Source: Balanoglossus misakiensis (lineage: Eukaryota > Hemichordata). Taken from it: DNA of 64,000 nt. The notes beneath the pieces are model-generated. The model was not told where the DNA came from and did not search any database. It saw only the letters and a list, made by a program, of their open reading frames with translations. Below, one piece after another: positions 32,142 through 43,985 of the stretch (position 1 is its first letter; each line of letters begins with the position of its first letter). Both the position numbers and the translations under genes were made by a program. Location of the stretch: the NCBI GenBank assembly GCA_040954595.2, contig CM082598.2:3410001-3474000 (forward strand). The letters run 5' to 3'.

Positions 32142-35100
32142 TTACACTGGGGGTGTTTGCATAGGCGGTGGGTCTGTTGCCGGCAGCATGGAATGATCGG
32201 CTGTCGGTGCCGGGGTCATTGGCTGAGACATTGAAAAGTACTGCGTCGGAGGAGTTTGCGGAATATTCATGGAAAACTCGGCGCTCTTGGGTTGGAAGTT
32301 TCTCCTGATGTCGAACAGCTCCGCCGCAGTCAGTTTCTGTGAAGCGAGTTACGGAAATTCTTTCTTTTTGGTTTTGGAGAAAATATCACAAAGAAGTTGT
32401 TTAGGCCACAAATATATGAAGGAGTAAACATTTGGACAGACAGAAAATAACTCCAATTTGAAGAAACAATAGCAGAGGCTTTGGAACGTACAGCCACTGA
32501 CTTTTATGATGTGAGCATGAAAGAATTCAGCAGCAGTTTTGGAGAAAAGAAATCCTTTACTGGCAGTAATCTCTCTTGCATTTGATGGCATGGTTGTATG
32601 ACTGCATTTTCACCTGCCATAACAATACTGATATTTTTTATATGGTACACACACTTAATGATACTAGACCACAGATTGTCGGTCATTGTACTGAAAGGAT
32701 ACGTTTTTGTCTGGTAGAGGTGGCAACTGAAACATAGAGGGCGGTTGTGTCAGCCTGAGTGTACCAAGTGAACCTGGAATGAACAAAAGGATATAAAATA
32801 ATTGCCATATGGGGCGCTTTTCATAATTTCTTCCAAATGTCAATAAATCTCAGGAGAAGTTACTGAAAGGAGTAGCTTAACGTGTAATTCTGTGTTTAAC
32901 CCTTTCACCACCATGGTTCAGTCCAAACCCATTGTTTTCTATGGTAAGGTTGGACCTCTAAAGAGGGAACCAGGGGTGGAAGGGGTTAAACTGTACGACC
33001 CTGTGAAACCACTGATATGGGTAAAAGGCAAAGTGTATATGTACCTGATGGATGGAAATATTGATGAGCTCGGGGGTTGTAAAGTTGTCCTGTTCTGCTG
33101 GGCATAAACACAGCTGGAAGACATACATCTAGCAAGAAGAGAAATTGCAAATTATAGAATCAAATTTATTTATTGATAAAACTGCATTGTGATGTCCACT
33201 GTAGTGATAACACTATTGGCTATAACACCAATGAAAGTTCACATATACCTCAAAACCCTTCACATCACCCTTGAATCAACCAATCAGAAGTAACCTTGCT
33301 TGACCTATTCACATCACCCGTGAATCAACCAATCAGAAGTAACCTTGCTTGACATATTCACATCACCCGTGAATCAACCAATCAGAAGTAACCTTGCTTG
33401 ACCCATCAACAACACCCTTGAATCAACCAATCAGAAACAACCTTGCTAGACTTGTTCACATCACCCTCCATTTACCTTCTGAGGGGTCTGATCCGATTGG
33501 CGCATCACCAGCACTGTGCGCCAACCTATACTGGCCTGCTAGCTGTCTCTCAATGTGTTCCTGTATCTCCGACTGGGTTCTCTCGATCAGGGCTCTCTGG
33601 TTTTTCACTTTGTCCTCTTGGTAAATTCTCATCCTGTCAAAGAACTGCCAGGGAGAAGGGGGCAAGGTGAGAGGTGATAGGTCAAAAGGTCATCATGCAG
33701 GATGCGTTACCCAAAACTGTTCTCACTTCGTGCTGATATGTACAAGTAAATAAGCACATACAACCTACAGCTTTTTGAACAGTTTGAATAAAGTCCTATC
33801 GAATCATGTTGGCCAAAATGATATAATTTTTCTTTCCATTAACAATTAACACATCACATACGGTAAACCAAATTGATCCCATACTTACATCTCTGGGTAG
33901 ATCACTCCCCCATTTAGGTAAAGGATAGCCAACTCTTCCCTTGGGTTTCAGTTTGATCTCTTGCGGTGCTCTGTAAGAATAAGACAGGCGTTTTAGTCTA
34001 CATAACTTTCCTCTCCCTGTCTGTCTATCATTCTTTGTTCATCTCTGTCTCTCTGTGTCTGTGCGTGTCTGCTCTCCTGTCTGTCTTTGTATTTGTCTGT
34101 CTGTACTCAGTATGTGTGTTTTTGTCTCCGTCAGCAAGATTTTTGTTCTTTTTTTCTGCCAATAATTAGTGTAACTTCCTCTTCTAACCATTTATGTCTG
34201 TTCCCGTATTTATGTTTCTGTCTCTGTCCATCTGGTCTAATCTATCCATCTGTCTATCCATTCGCCGTCCACTCATCTATCCGTACTCACCATCTGCTTA
34301 TATACCTGTTATCTATCTGTCTATTTAAACTCACTCAGTGTTTTTGCTAAGGTTGGGGAACATTGGTAATGGATTTGGGAACCCTGGTAACATTTCTACA
34401 ACTCCCTAATATACCCAGGGGAACCCCAGTAAAATGACTGGGGAACTCAGATAGATTTTACCTAGGTACCGCCCTTCACAAAAACACTGGTCACTTACTT
34501 GCTAGTGCTATCTTTCTTGCCAGGAGGTGGCTTGGGACTCTGCAGAATTCTATCTGGAGACTGTGCATACCATCCATCCAGTGGCGACTGACTTTTCATA
34601 CCTCGTTTACCTGCACATAGAACAGTAACAACATAAAATACATTTACACCATGAAAAATAAAGTACACAAATTCATCCGATTTCTGACTCTGTCTACATT
34701 ATTCGCGCCACAACGTACCTTCAGCTGATCTGGGTACCTGTATGTGTTCACTGGCGTCGTCATGGACGCCAGTCGGGATAACGGTCACACCCACCCCAGA
34801 GGTCAGCGCTGCAATCTGAGCTTCCTGGACTTCTTGCAGACTCCGAGCCAGGTCATTCATCCTGGTCCTGAAATCAAGAAATAAATTGGAATAGTGGAAG
34901 TCACCCTCTGACCACCATGGTTAAGTCCACACCACCAGTGATGAACCTGATACTTACTCATATTCATCTTGTAAAACTTGCATTTCGACCGTGTGTTGGT
35001 GTTTTAACGCCTCCACTTCTTCCATAGTCATCATGTTCTACAACAGAATGCAAAGACAGTCAAACTTGACAGATTTTGTCCGAAGGAAAACTTTTAAGTA

Positions 35101-38100
35101 AAAAAAAAAATTTCCTCCATATATCAGCTGATGAACCCCAATATTTACATATTGATTGATTGATCACCTGTTTACTTGATGTACTGGTTGCTGAACGGAT
35201 GGACATTGCGGACAGACACCTGTCTTCGTACGGACCACGCTGCAGAAATGTCTGAATATCATCCAAGTCCACTCGCTCAACATCAATGCCTGTTTCCTCC
35301 TTAATGATCTCGTACAGGCTTGCTGTTTCTGTATACATGAAGTAGAAATAAACCTGAATGCATAGTTCAAGACTGAATTCTTCTCAGGACAATCAGGAGA
35401 AAATCTTACATGTAAGCAAGTAAGTTATCCAAGATGCAGAAGAATACATGTACTGATTTTTTATAGGTGTCAGATGCACCTTGGCGCACACAAACCTATG
35501 TGCGTGAAGCAACTATAGAAGTATGCATGGTCCTACATGTATGTACACACTCAGACGAACTCACGTGTATTTGCTTGTATTGCTATCATGTGACTTACTC
35601 CATGTCGCTTGTCCGTAGACCCCAGCAATAGTCTGTATGCTACATTTTATTTTGGCGTAGGCCTACTGAACTACGAAAAAGCAATACCATAATGTGAGAA
35701 CTGACCTGTGTCCTTGTCAAGTGTTCTGGGCCGGAGTTTTCGCGTGTAGTAGAAAGACAATGGAATCTTGCTGGCTTTTTGTTGATCTCTCTTGGTCGGT
35801 TTCAAGGAATTGAGAGGAAACGGTGTTATCTCTAACTCCCCAACTTCGCTGTCGATGTCATGAGTTGGAATCTCCTGATTGAACAAAGAAAACCAGAATT
35901 TTTTTAATTTTTGTTCAGCTCACTATAAAACAGACTGGCTGCTATAGACAGGTTTCACTGTATATGATTTGACAACTTACCAGGGTTTCTAGATCAAATC
36001 TGTCTATGGTAGTCATCGCGAGCATTTCTTCGAACTGACCATGGTGGACTGCGATGCCGAGGTTATCGTCTGGAGTGCCTGCTGGTGTCTCTAGTCCTGA
36101 TCCGACATCTGGCAACGAGAATGTGATCAGCTGATATCTGGAATAAGAAGCAAGAGTCAGTACTACATGAGATGTCAGTTCTTCATAAAACAGAAACACT
36201 ACAGTCAGTGTCTTGTGTGGTGACTTAACTGGTCATAAACAATATTAACACCATCTAGTATAAGTGCCATATTTAGTAAATTGATCCCTATAGTGGCATA
36301 GGCCTGAAACTCAACAGATATAGACGCACTACAATATGGATTTACCATTGTATTAGGTGGACTACCAGCCATTGCTCATGGGCTAGCAACTTTAGAAAAT
36401 GGTAGCCCACTGTGCCTACCAAGAAAAAAAACAAATTTCGACTTACTTCTCTGGATCTGTAGTTTCTATCTGTAATATTTTAGCATCTTCTTTCTCATTG
36501 GTTTTACCACCTGGTTGTGTCTTCCCCTTACTGCCAATCATAGTCTTGCTTTTCTGGTCACTTGTTTTCTCCTCTTTCTCAGTTTCCTTGTCATCTGCGA
36601 CAAAGTGAGAAAAATATCCAAATGTTTTGATCAGTTACAGGCATATATGGATGTGCCATAATTATCTTTAAAATCATGATATTATGAGATAAATCTTGAT
36701 AGAATTTGAACGGATTATACCAGTCAAAATACCAATCAAAATAACTGTCTGAGATGGTTATGTGACTGGCTATCGAGTTTGCGAAATTGTCACAATGCAA
36801 TGCATTTCACAGTACTGCACGGTTCATAATATTGCCAATAGTTTTTCATGGTCATAAACATTTTATGATATGGTGCAAATTTCTCGGAGTGTAAGAACCC
36901 TGGACTCAATAACTCAGTCCGGTGGAAGCAGTTTTCTGTGCTCATCTCCATGGCAACAACATCCAATCCAGAATCGGGCACTCACCCTTTTCTTCCTCGA
37001 TGTCTTCGAACGAGTCCGTCTTCTTCATGATTTTGCCGAACGACAGCATGCAGCGGATGCCGCTCTGAGGCAACTGGAGAGGCCGGTACACCCGGACGTT
37101 GAGGAATTTGTCGAATTCCGGCTCGTGTGTCCATATCTCCTTGTCTTCCATGGGGGGCTTGGGAGCCGGAAGATAGACCGGTTCACCTTTGACCCCTTTG
37201 GCGCCGCCGTCAGTCCTCTCCTGAAATGTCACTTTCTGAAATATAAAAATTGACATTTTACAGTAAAGATCCAGTGTTCCCTTTCTCCTTGCTAACATTG
37301 GGCTAACAAAGGTTTGGCCAAGTTTAGCTGAATGCCAATACTTGGTGCTATTTTCATTCAGCCTACTGTAACTGTGCTACTGATGTAGATAGTAGCTGGT
37401 CACATGTCAAAACGAAAATCTGAACTCACCATGATGTCGCCATTTATAATGATTCCAACCCCCATGGAAACAAACATATAAATGAGAAAATTCTATGTGC
37501 CTTGACCGGCTGTTCTGCCTGTTACAAAACTTCTACATCATAGCTATGCTAGTGTATAGTGGTTGGCAAGTCAGCAACACGGCAACGGGTATATAATTTC
37601 TCCTGCCACTATACCTTGCTTGGTGACGCTGGGATGTCACCCTCCCCTCCATCCACATGCCGTCCCTCCCCCTCCTCCTCGTCTTCATCCTCCTCCTCAC
37701 TGCTTTCCAGTTGGCTGTCGTCGTGCACCCCTTTGGTGGGTTGCGGAGTTTCCGACCCCTCAGAATCGCTGCTCAGGTCAAGTTCATCCTACGAAGACAT
37801 CACATGGCAAAAACAATCACAGTAAGTCATAAAATATAGTGAAACTGTAAACTCACCTGTTGAGTTTACTTTTGACATAGTGGTGTACATTAAAACCTGT
37901 CAAAACTGTCACCTAAAGGGACTGACAAAATTGTTCGGTTTGCAGTGATGTCTGGTTTATAGAGGTTCTTTTTACATGTGATGCTATGTCAAAGGGACGG
38001 GGTAAAGGTGTTCTGTATAGACAGGTTTTCAGATTAGACAAGATTTAGTTTGGACAGGTTTGACTGTACTTTTACTTAAACAACGTTACTTAGTGACTAC

Positions 38101-40357
38101 AGACAAAGGATTGGACACGTGGACAATTGGTGGCATCACTGACTCTATATCAATGTCGCATTTCTACTTACAGAACTAATTTTGAAATCTTCCGTTGTAG
38201 ACTGCGTCACGATACTTTGTATTTCTTTCTTTTCCTCTTCTGTTTCTGAATCACTCTGCTCTTCTTTGTCCATGTTATCAATGTACTGCTGTAAATATTC
38301 TAATCTGTTGATAACAAACAGGAAGAATGTGTTTTGTTTCCTTTCGACACAAGACATACATGTACATCCACATGCAAAAGCACATGGCCCACATGCCCAC
38401 AGGCTTTTTGTTTAAGGGAAACTACTTTTTTAAATAGTTACTTAGTTTGTGTGGAGCAGCATTGTGTTAAACTTACCCCATTTTGGCTTTCTGTCGGAAC
38501 GTCTCAATCAGAAACTTCCATCGCCTGCCGTGACCCCGCGAACTTGTCAGTTTGGCAAATAATTTCTCCCAGTTCATGATTCGTTTTTCCTTTTCTATCC
38601 TTTTAGACTTAAGTTATGGACAAAAAATACAGACAATTAATAATTGAGAAACTTTACAGTGCGTGCATCTTGTTGGCTTAGGGAGCACGCTGGACCTAAA
38701 ATAACAATTTTGAAAAGACAGTAATATTGCAGCCTGACTTACATGTGTGTCTACCAACTGTAGTCTTCTTATTGCAATGTTTAGCTGTTTGTGTTTGCTT
38801 TCGTAGTCTGAGTGTAGTTTCTTGAGGGCAGCACTCTTTTCTTCCCAGGGTACAGAGTAGACCTTGACAAGCCTTACCAGCTCGCCCACTGGTGTGTTCA
38901 AGTCTGTTGTACTGTGAGCAAAAATGAAGAGTTTATGCAAGGAGGCATCATAAAGCAGTGGCCACAGTTTGAAATAAGGATACACTGATAACATCTGAGT
39001 TACAAATTTAACCTTGCCAGAAACTTTTGTGGTTTGTTTATTTGTTTGTTTTTATATGCTAATTTGTTTGTGTGTCCATTTACCATTACAGAGCCTTACC
39101 TTCTGTATATCTTGCCAGCAACCATGGTGAGTTTGGCCAGCAATGCCGGTGGCAGGGCATGTTTCAGTAGCTCATCTTTCACATCAAGAAACTATTGATA
39201 ACAACCAGAATAAGCCACATGTTATATTATAGGACATACATGTATGGGTGGTAACAGTGTTACTTGTTCTCCGCATTCAATATTTTTTTGAGAGATATGT
39301 CTAATCAAGTTGGCAAATTTCCTTTGTGATAAAGATCACTTCACAAGGTCCAGGAAAGAGAGACCTCTGCTGCAGTTATGAATCACAGGAGAGCTTTAGT
39401 AATCATGTGATCACTTTAAGCAATTTCGGGATTAGAAAAACTAGGGAACTCTATACTAAATGTAATCAACATGTAAAACAAGTTACCTCAGCTAGCGAGT
39501 TATTCACTAATGCTATACTGTTCAGCACACCGTCGCACAACATGTCAAACTTATTCTGCTCTTCCTGTTGTCTTTGGCGAATAAATTCTTCTTCACTGTC
39601 ATACTGCGAAACAAACACAAACAAAATCCAGACATCAGATCAACAAATAAACAGTAGTGTGACTTGAAGGTCTTCAGAAAATGGAAGTTTGCTGGGGTTT
39701 TTTTCACTATCTGTAATCATGTACATGTACCTGTTGTCAACGTAACCATGACAACCTACCTCATCTTCATCATCACTTTCATCACCGCTGCCTCCGCCAA
39801 CAATTTCATCATCTTCTTCACCGAGTGGATCTAACTGTCCAAGACGTTTACCAGAACCTAAGGAAAACATACCATGTATCTTCACTGAGATTCGAGTGAC
39901 GGTATTAGACAGAACATGGGTTGACCTCCTCGCGTTGATCAAGTGCTCTCCCTCTCAGCCCCCCCCCCCCCCCCAATATCCATGATCGGTCCGAGATATT
40001 TACAATGTATCTTACAACCCCAAACTCAGGCAAAGCTCTACAACTACATAGAGCTCGACAGAGACTTATGAAGATGTTGGAAAATAGAGTAGAGAATAGT
40101 TACAAGTCTCGTTTTACAAGGAGATAACAGAGCTCGATATTAGCACCACAAATGCTGGATGACCAGACCATCCATCACAATCGATTATCACAACGCCAAT
40201 TTTTATTGAAATGTACACAGCCAGGACGGGGGCGTATGGGCGCCGCCATGTTTGTTTACGTCGTGAACGAGTGGTCAGCAGTAGTTTTAATCCCTTTTTG
40301 GCCAAACTTTGATAACTTACCTGACCCATCGGATCCCCCGTTTTCTCTTGCAGCCAT
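32142..40357 (-). CDS. Unrecognised acidic coiled-coil protein, 925 residues, complete
   Basis: Twenty-one exons with GT-AG borders join in phase to 925 codons plus stop: 40357-40321, 39857-39760, 39603-39487, 39191-39100, 38911-38743, 38607-38477, 38304-38172, 37788-37615, 37235-36986, 36594-36447, 36137-35981, 35874-35706, 35328-35168, 35037-34958, 34867-34719, 34610-34499, 33970-33889, 33644-33476, 33128-33045, 32773-32703, 32336-32142. I do not recognise the family. Visible: an acidic start (residues 17-45), a helical basic region (46-214), an acidic S/E/D-rich linker (260-317), a segment with KFLNVRVYRPLQLPQ (about 360-375), two coiled-coil stretches (613-660 and 754-800, including LPKWGSDLPRDFFDRMRIYQ just before), a Cys/Pro motif PAVFMPSRTGQLYNPRAHQY (about 813-832) and a Pro/Met/Thr-rich tail. 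No signal peptide or membrane segment. A cytoskeletal or ciliary protein is one guess, supported only by composition and an X-box-like promoter motif. Confidence 0.85.
32896..32989. mobile_element. TTAACCCTTTCACC MITE, copy H
   Basis: The best-preserved copy: TTAACCCTTTCACCACCATGG, CCATTGTTTTCTATGG, GTTGGACCTCTAAAGAGGGA and GGGGTGGAAGGGGTTAA. TTAA stands at both ends. It lies in the intron between the exons at 33045 and 32773. Confidence 0.85.
33252..33470. repeat. 49 bp minisatellite, about 4.3 copies
   Basis: CACATCACCC starts recur near 33261, 33310, 33359, 33408 (degenerate) and 33457, each followed by GTGAATCAACCAATCAGAAG-type sequence. Each full unit contains CCAATCAG, a CCAAT-box core. 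The array ends 6 bp from the donor of the exon 33476-33644. Confidence 0.9.
34010..34330. repeat. TCTG/TCTA-rich low-complexity tract
   Basis: Imperfect TCTGTCTGTCTATC units over about 300 bp of intron. Open frames across it are low-complexity artefacts. Confidence 0.7.
36355..36440 (-). mobile_element. End fragment of the hAT-like element
   Basis: Read on the minus strand this matches the left end of the element at 5957: CGAAATTTG, a T-run, CTTGGTAG, GTGGGCTACCATTTTCTAAA and GCTGGTAGTCCAC. The terminal CAGGGCT is missing and the fragment directly abuts the GTAAGT donor of the exon 36447-36594. Confidence 0.75.
37884..38069. mobile_element. 186 bp element with GTACAxT..AACCTGTC ends
   Basis: GTACATTAAAACCTGTC at the left and GGACAGGTTTGACTGTAC at the right are imperfect inverses. 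Internal AAAGGGACTG and AAAGGGACGGGG are in direct orientation. It lies in the intron between exons 7 and 8 of the unrecognised gene. A related fragment is at 27553. Confidence 0.65.
39959..39974. repeat. C16 homopolymer
   Basis: Sixteen consecutive C bases in the second-to-first exon intron of the minus-strand gene. Length may be a sequencing uncertainty. Confidence 0.9.
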
Positions 40358-40674
40358 GGTTTACTGTTTTTCAGGAAGTGATCTCGGGAAAGGGAGGCTT
40401 TCAGTGGACGGACATAATAGACGCAACCAGTAACGATGCAGTTGCTAGGTTATCTTTCCAATGGTAGCCGTTGGTGGCGCCTCAAAGACAATCCCGTGGA
40501 GGAAAGACATGGTGAACACTCAGACAGGTATGACGTCATTGCCAAAACAAATGGACGACAGGATTTTCTTGTGACTCTGACTGTACCGAGTTGCTTGGCT
40601 TATCACACGATAACAACGCTTTGGTGAAGGAAATTTGGTCGGTTTGAAACAAGTTTGAAAGATTATTTGGTCGG
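40358..40674. promoter_or_regulatory. Divergent promoter, coiled-coil gene / CHMP2A
   Basis: The coding start of the minus gene is at 40357, and a likely non-coding first exon of CHMP2A ends at a strong GTAAGT donor after 40674. Between them are CAGGAAGTG (ETS-like, near 40371), GTTGCTAGGTTAT (40441-40453, similar to the RFX X-box), CCAAT (40458-40462) and a perfect CRE TGACGTCA (40531-40538). There is no TATA box. The set is typical of CpG-type housekeeping promoters. The individual sites are matches by eye. Confidence 0.6.
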
Positions 40675-41239
40675 GTAAGTGATCTAGAGTACTGTTTTCT
40701 GATACGGTGATATTAAATAACTGAAATAACGATGACACTGTTGACAGCAGACGCTCCTAGATTTGGTCACAAGTTGTTCGGGTGTGAGTCGAACTGTAGT
40801 AAGTGGAAAAAATCATAAACTTGAACCGTTATTATCCGCAGAAACTAGGTGTGAACGTTTAGTATTACAAATATTAGGCGCATGTAGAATTTATTGAACC
40901 CTGCGTCTTCTTGATAGAACAGTGGCGATGGTATATCTCTTCTGAAATTGACAGGGAAGTGACCTCCATAATACATGAAATGAACAAGGTGCTGAAACAC
41001 AGCTTGAGCTGTTTGGGGGGGGGGGGGGGGGTAGTCTATCTATACAGGTTTGGTGGGGGAACCTGCGTAGACCCCCCCCCCCCCCAACACACACAAAAAG
41101 CTGTGTTTCCAATGCTGGACATGGACATGAAATATCTGCAGTTCAAGGAGGATTTTATGAAAAGTGGTACACCCTCTTTTGAAAGTAGCACACAGACAAG
41201 AAATGTTAACTAAGTTCCCTTGTTATCCTTTTTTTTCAG
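40675..41239 (+). other. CHMP2A: Inferred 5' UTR intron of CHMP2A
   Basis: It runs from the GTAAGT donor after 40674 to the T-rich tract and CAG before 41240. The coding exon then has 24 nt of leader before the ATG at 41264. It contains the G17/C14 foldback. Confidence 0.5.
40994..41109. repeat. Foldback with G17 and C14 runs
   Basis: GAAACACAGCTT (40994-41005) and AAGCTGTGTTTC (41098-41109) are perfect inverses. Inside them G17 (41015-41031) faces C14 (41072-41085), and GTAGTCTA faces TGCGTAGAC. The strand could form a long GC stem or a G-quadruplex. Confidence 0.85.
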
Positions 41240-41263
41240 ATTTCACAGGAAGCTCCATCAAAA

Positions 41264-42746
41264 ATGCCTTTAGAGTGGTTATTTGGGAGGAGGAAGACTC
41301 CGGAGGAAATCCTGAAACAAAATCAGAGAGCGCTGAACAGAGCCATGAGAGACTTGGACAGAGAAAGATCAAAAATGGAACAACAGGAGAAGAAAGTTAT
41401 TGCTGATATCAAGAAAATGGCAAAGCTGGGACAAATGGTGAGTTTGAAGTTTATTTATTTATTTGTGTTTATTTATTTGATCTGTGTGTTTAGGGAGTCT
41501 TGTTAGGGCTACTATACTAAAGATTGCAACTTCTCCCATCGAAATAGGACAATTCAGCTGCAGCTTTTGTACTTTGTTTATTCTTTAGTAGTATGTATGA
41601 TTGCCTTGCTTTTTTCTTGAATAATGGAATATTTTGAAACACCCGTCATAAGTTGAACAATTCATGACTACAGGATGCTGTGAAAATCATGGCCAAGGAC
41701 TTGGTGAGGACGAGGAGATACGTGAAGAAATTCATCATGATGAGAGCAAATATCCAGGCAGTATCGCTGAAAATACAGACACTCCGATCCAACAATGAAA
41801 TGGCCAAGGCTATGAAGGGAGTGACTAAAGCCATGCAGACTATGAACAAACAGGTAAGGTCGTGTGTCCCTGCCAGGATTATGGTACAGTCTAAACCATA
41901 GACCCTTCCTCCAGGGTCTTGCACCTTGTACCTGAAAAATGTAGATTGAACATGAGTGTTCACTAACCAATCTGCCTTCGTTTCAGTTGAAACTTCCACA
42001 GATCCAGAAAATCATGATGGAATTTGAGAAGCAATCCGAGATCATGGACATGAAGGAGGAAATGATGAACGATGCCATTGATGACGCCATGGGTGAAGAT
42101 GACGATGAGGAGGAAAGGTGAGAGTGAACACTTACCATGGCAACCAATCAGTGTCGTCATAATATGCGTTAAACAGAAACTCATTGAAGAGCAGTGTTCG
42201 CAAATTCTTGACCATTTGGCTGTGCTGGAATAAAAGTCAGTGTAACTGTATTTACAAACATTTCTATGATTCTGTGATAAATATTCTTTCAGCATCTTGA
42301 CATCTCTTTTTTTCCATCTATTTATCTAGTGACGCTATTGTAGCACAGGTGTTAGATGAACTTGGCCTTCAGCTCACTGATGACCTTGCCGGTAAGTGCA
42401 TGCATTTGTGTCAGTACACTCATTTTACCCACATATTCCCATAATTGTCATAACAAGCAGAGATATGCAGTGGAGATCAGAACAAAGTTTTCAACCGGGT
42501 CAGCTCTGGGCTAACCCACAGTCAGCCCAGAACTGACCATGGATATGTCCTCAGTATGCTAACCATCTATCACATAGCGCTGCAATTATTGACAATGCAC
42601 ATCGGAAATTTTCTTTTCCAGAATTACCGGGAACGGGCGGCAAGCTCACAGTCTCTACAGGGGCGGCCAAACAACCACAAGCAGAAGCCATCAGTGACGC
42701 AGACGCTGACCTTCAAGCAAGGCTTGATAATTTACGCAGAGAATAG
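41264..42746 (+). CDS. CHMP2A: CHMP2A (ESCRT-III subunit, Vps2), complete
   Basis: Five coding exons, 41264-41437, 41674-41853, 41987-42117, 42330-42391 and 42622-42746, join to 223 codons plus stop (human CHMP2A 222). The N-terminal basic helix MPLEWLFGRRKTPEEILKQN and the helices with RDLDRERSKMEQQEKKVIAD and VRTRRYVKKFIMMRANIQAV are those of the ESCRT-III core. An acidic helix follows (MNDAIDDAMGEDDDEEE). The C terminus DLQARLDNLRRE is the MIT-interacting motif (MIM1) that recruits the VPS4 ATPase. The protein polymerises on membranes for multivesicular-body budding, cytokinesis and repair. The last exon encodes a slightly longer A/Q-rich linker before the MIM. Confidence 0.97.
42476..42535. 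repeat. Dispersed repeat fragment (pair with 17080)
   Basis: GATCAGAACAAAGTTTTCAAC and GTCAGCTCTGGGCTAACC match 17080-17130. A short palindrome follows (GGTCAGCTCTGGGCT / AGCCCAGAACTGACC). It lies in the last CHMP2A intron. Confidence 0.5.
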
Positions 42747-43739
42747 AGAAATATTTATGAGGTGGGGTAACATTTTTGGGAGGGAGGGGGTGTTTGGGGG
42801 ATGTGGGGTATTAGTGTGTATGTCAATTCATACAGATAAAGGAAGTTATCTTTGCTGGAACTCATCTGGGGAGACTCGTAGAAGTTGCTCACACACACAA
42901 ATGGGAGGGCCTTGCATACATGCCAGCACTATGCTACCAGATTTTACAAACGGCCAGCATTTACATGGTATTTTGTTTTACCCCCTTGCATGTAAACCCT
43001 TGCATGACCCGAGAAGGCTAATGCTTGCATATATCAAACACAACAGTCAAACATAGGCACAGCTACATGCATTCACACATTCTTACACCAGCACTTGCGT
43101 AGCTTGTATGAAACTTATGTTGCAATTCAGCTAAGTTCATGTCATCAGTGAGAGATACTTCAGTGGCACAAGATAATGCAAATGATTTTGCGTAGTAGTT
43201 GGCATGATTTCACGCTACAGCGAGATGTTCTCTAGACCGGAGTACATATGTGTACGCGATGTTAACATATTTCTGAAGTAATTTTTACCTAGCCCTTTAC
43301 AAACTCTATTAGTATTCACAGTCCGCCTTAAGTATTTCATAAAAACAGGTTCCAACAAAATTTTGATGTACAGCAACAATCTTATAGGCTGCATCTGGTC
43401 AGTCCTGAGTGTACCTCGTTGATGACAGCACCCCCAACTGAAAAATATTTGCGCTTCAGCTGTCTGTGAACTTTTGTACAAAGTTTTATCCTCTTAACCA
43501 TCCCCTTTCATGTTTAAAAATCTAATTATTTTCTTTGAAAATTCATCAAACAGTTTCAGAGACTGAAGAAATACTTTTAAATATAATTTTCATAACATTT
43601 ACAATGTAATCTTGAGAACTCAAACGTAATGAAAAATACCAGATATGTCTGGTAACTTCTAGTCAGAAGTTTAAACTTTCAAAATAGTTTCTCTTTCTTA
43701 ACATACTTTTGTTTATTTCTAAAAGCTGCATGTTTTCCC

Positions 43740-43985
43740 ATTTATTATTTTCATTTACTTTTGTTAATTTTGAAAATAGACATAATGTATTTCCTTTATT
43801 GATTTATTTTGTTTTGTTTATTTTGAAAACGGACATTTATTTCTTTTTATTGATTTTGTTTTCTTTTGTTTATTTTGAAAATAGATAATGTATTTCCTTT
43901 CTTGATTTATTTTCTTTTGTTTATTTTGAAACCGGACATTTATTTCTTTTTATTGATTTTGATTTCTTTTGTTTATTATAAAAAA
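43740..43985. repeat. About 52 bp AT-rich tandem repeat
   Basis: TTATTTTGAAAA-type segments followed by ATTTCTTTxTTGATTTTxTTTTG recur near 43767, 43820, 43872, 43923 and, decayed, 43974, in about five copies. The distances (51-53 bp) show it is a diverged array. Confidence 0.75.

Noticed and set aside
33252-33470. CRISPR-like array
   Set aside because: Tandem 49 bp units without spacers in a eukaryotic intron.
34010-34350. Cys/Leu/Ser-rich open frames resembling membrane segments
   Set aside because: They arise from the TCTG/TCTA low-complexity tract within an intron.
42556-43056. 166-codon open frame
   Set aside because: It overlaps the last CHMP2A exon in a different frame and runs into non-coding sequence; the CHMP2A frame matches the family to the C-terminal motif.
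43740-43985. Possible AT-rich replication or matrix-attachment region
   Set aside because: The pattern is explained by a diverged ~52 bp tandem repeat; no further evidence of such a function is visible.
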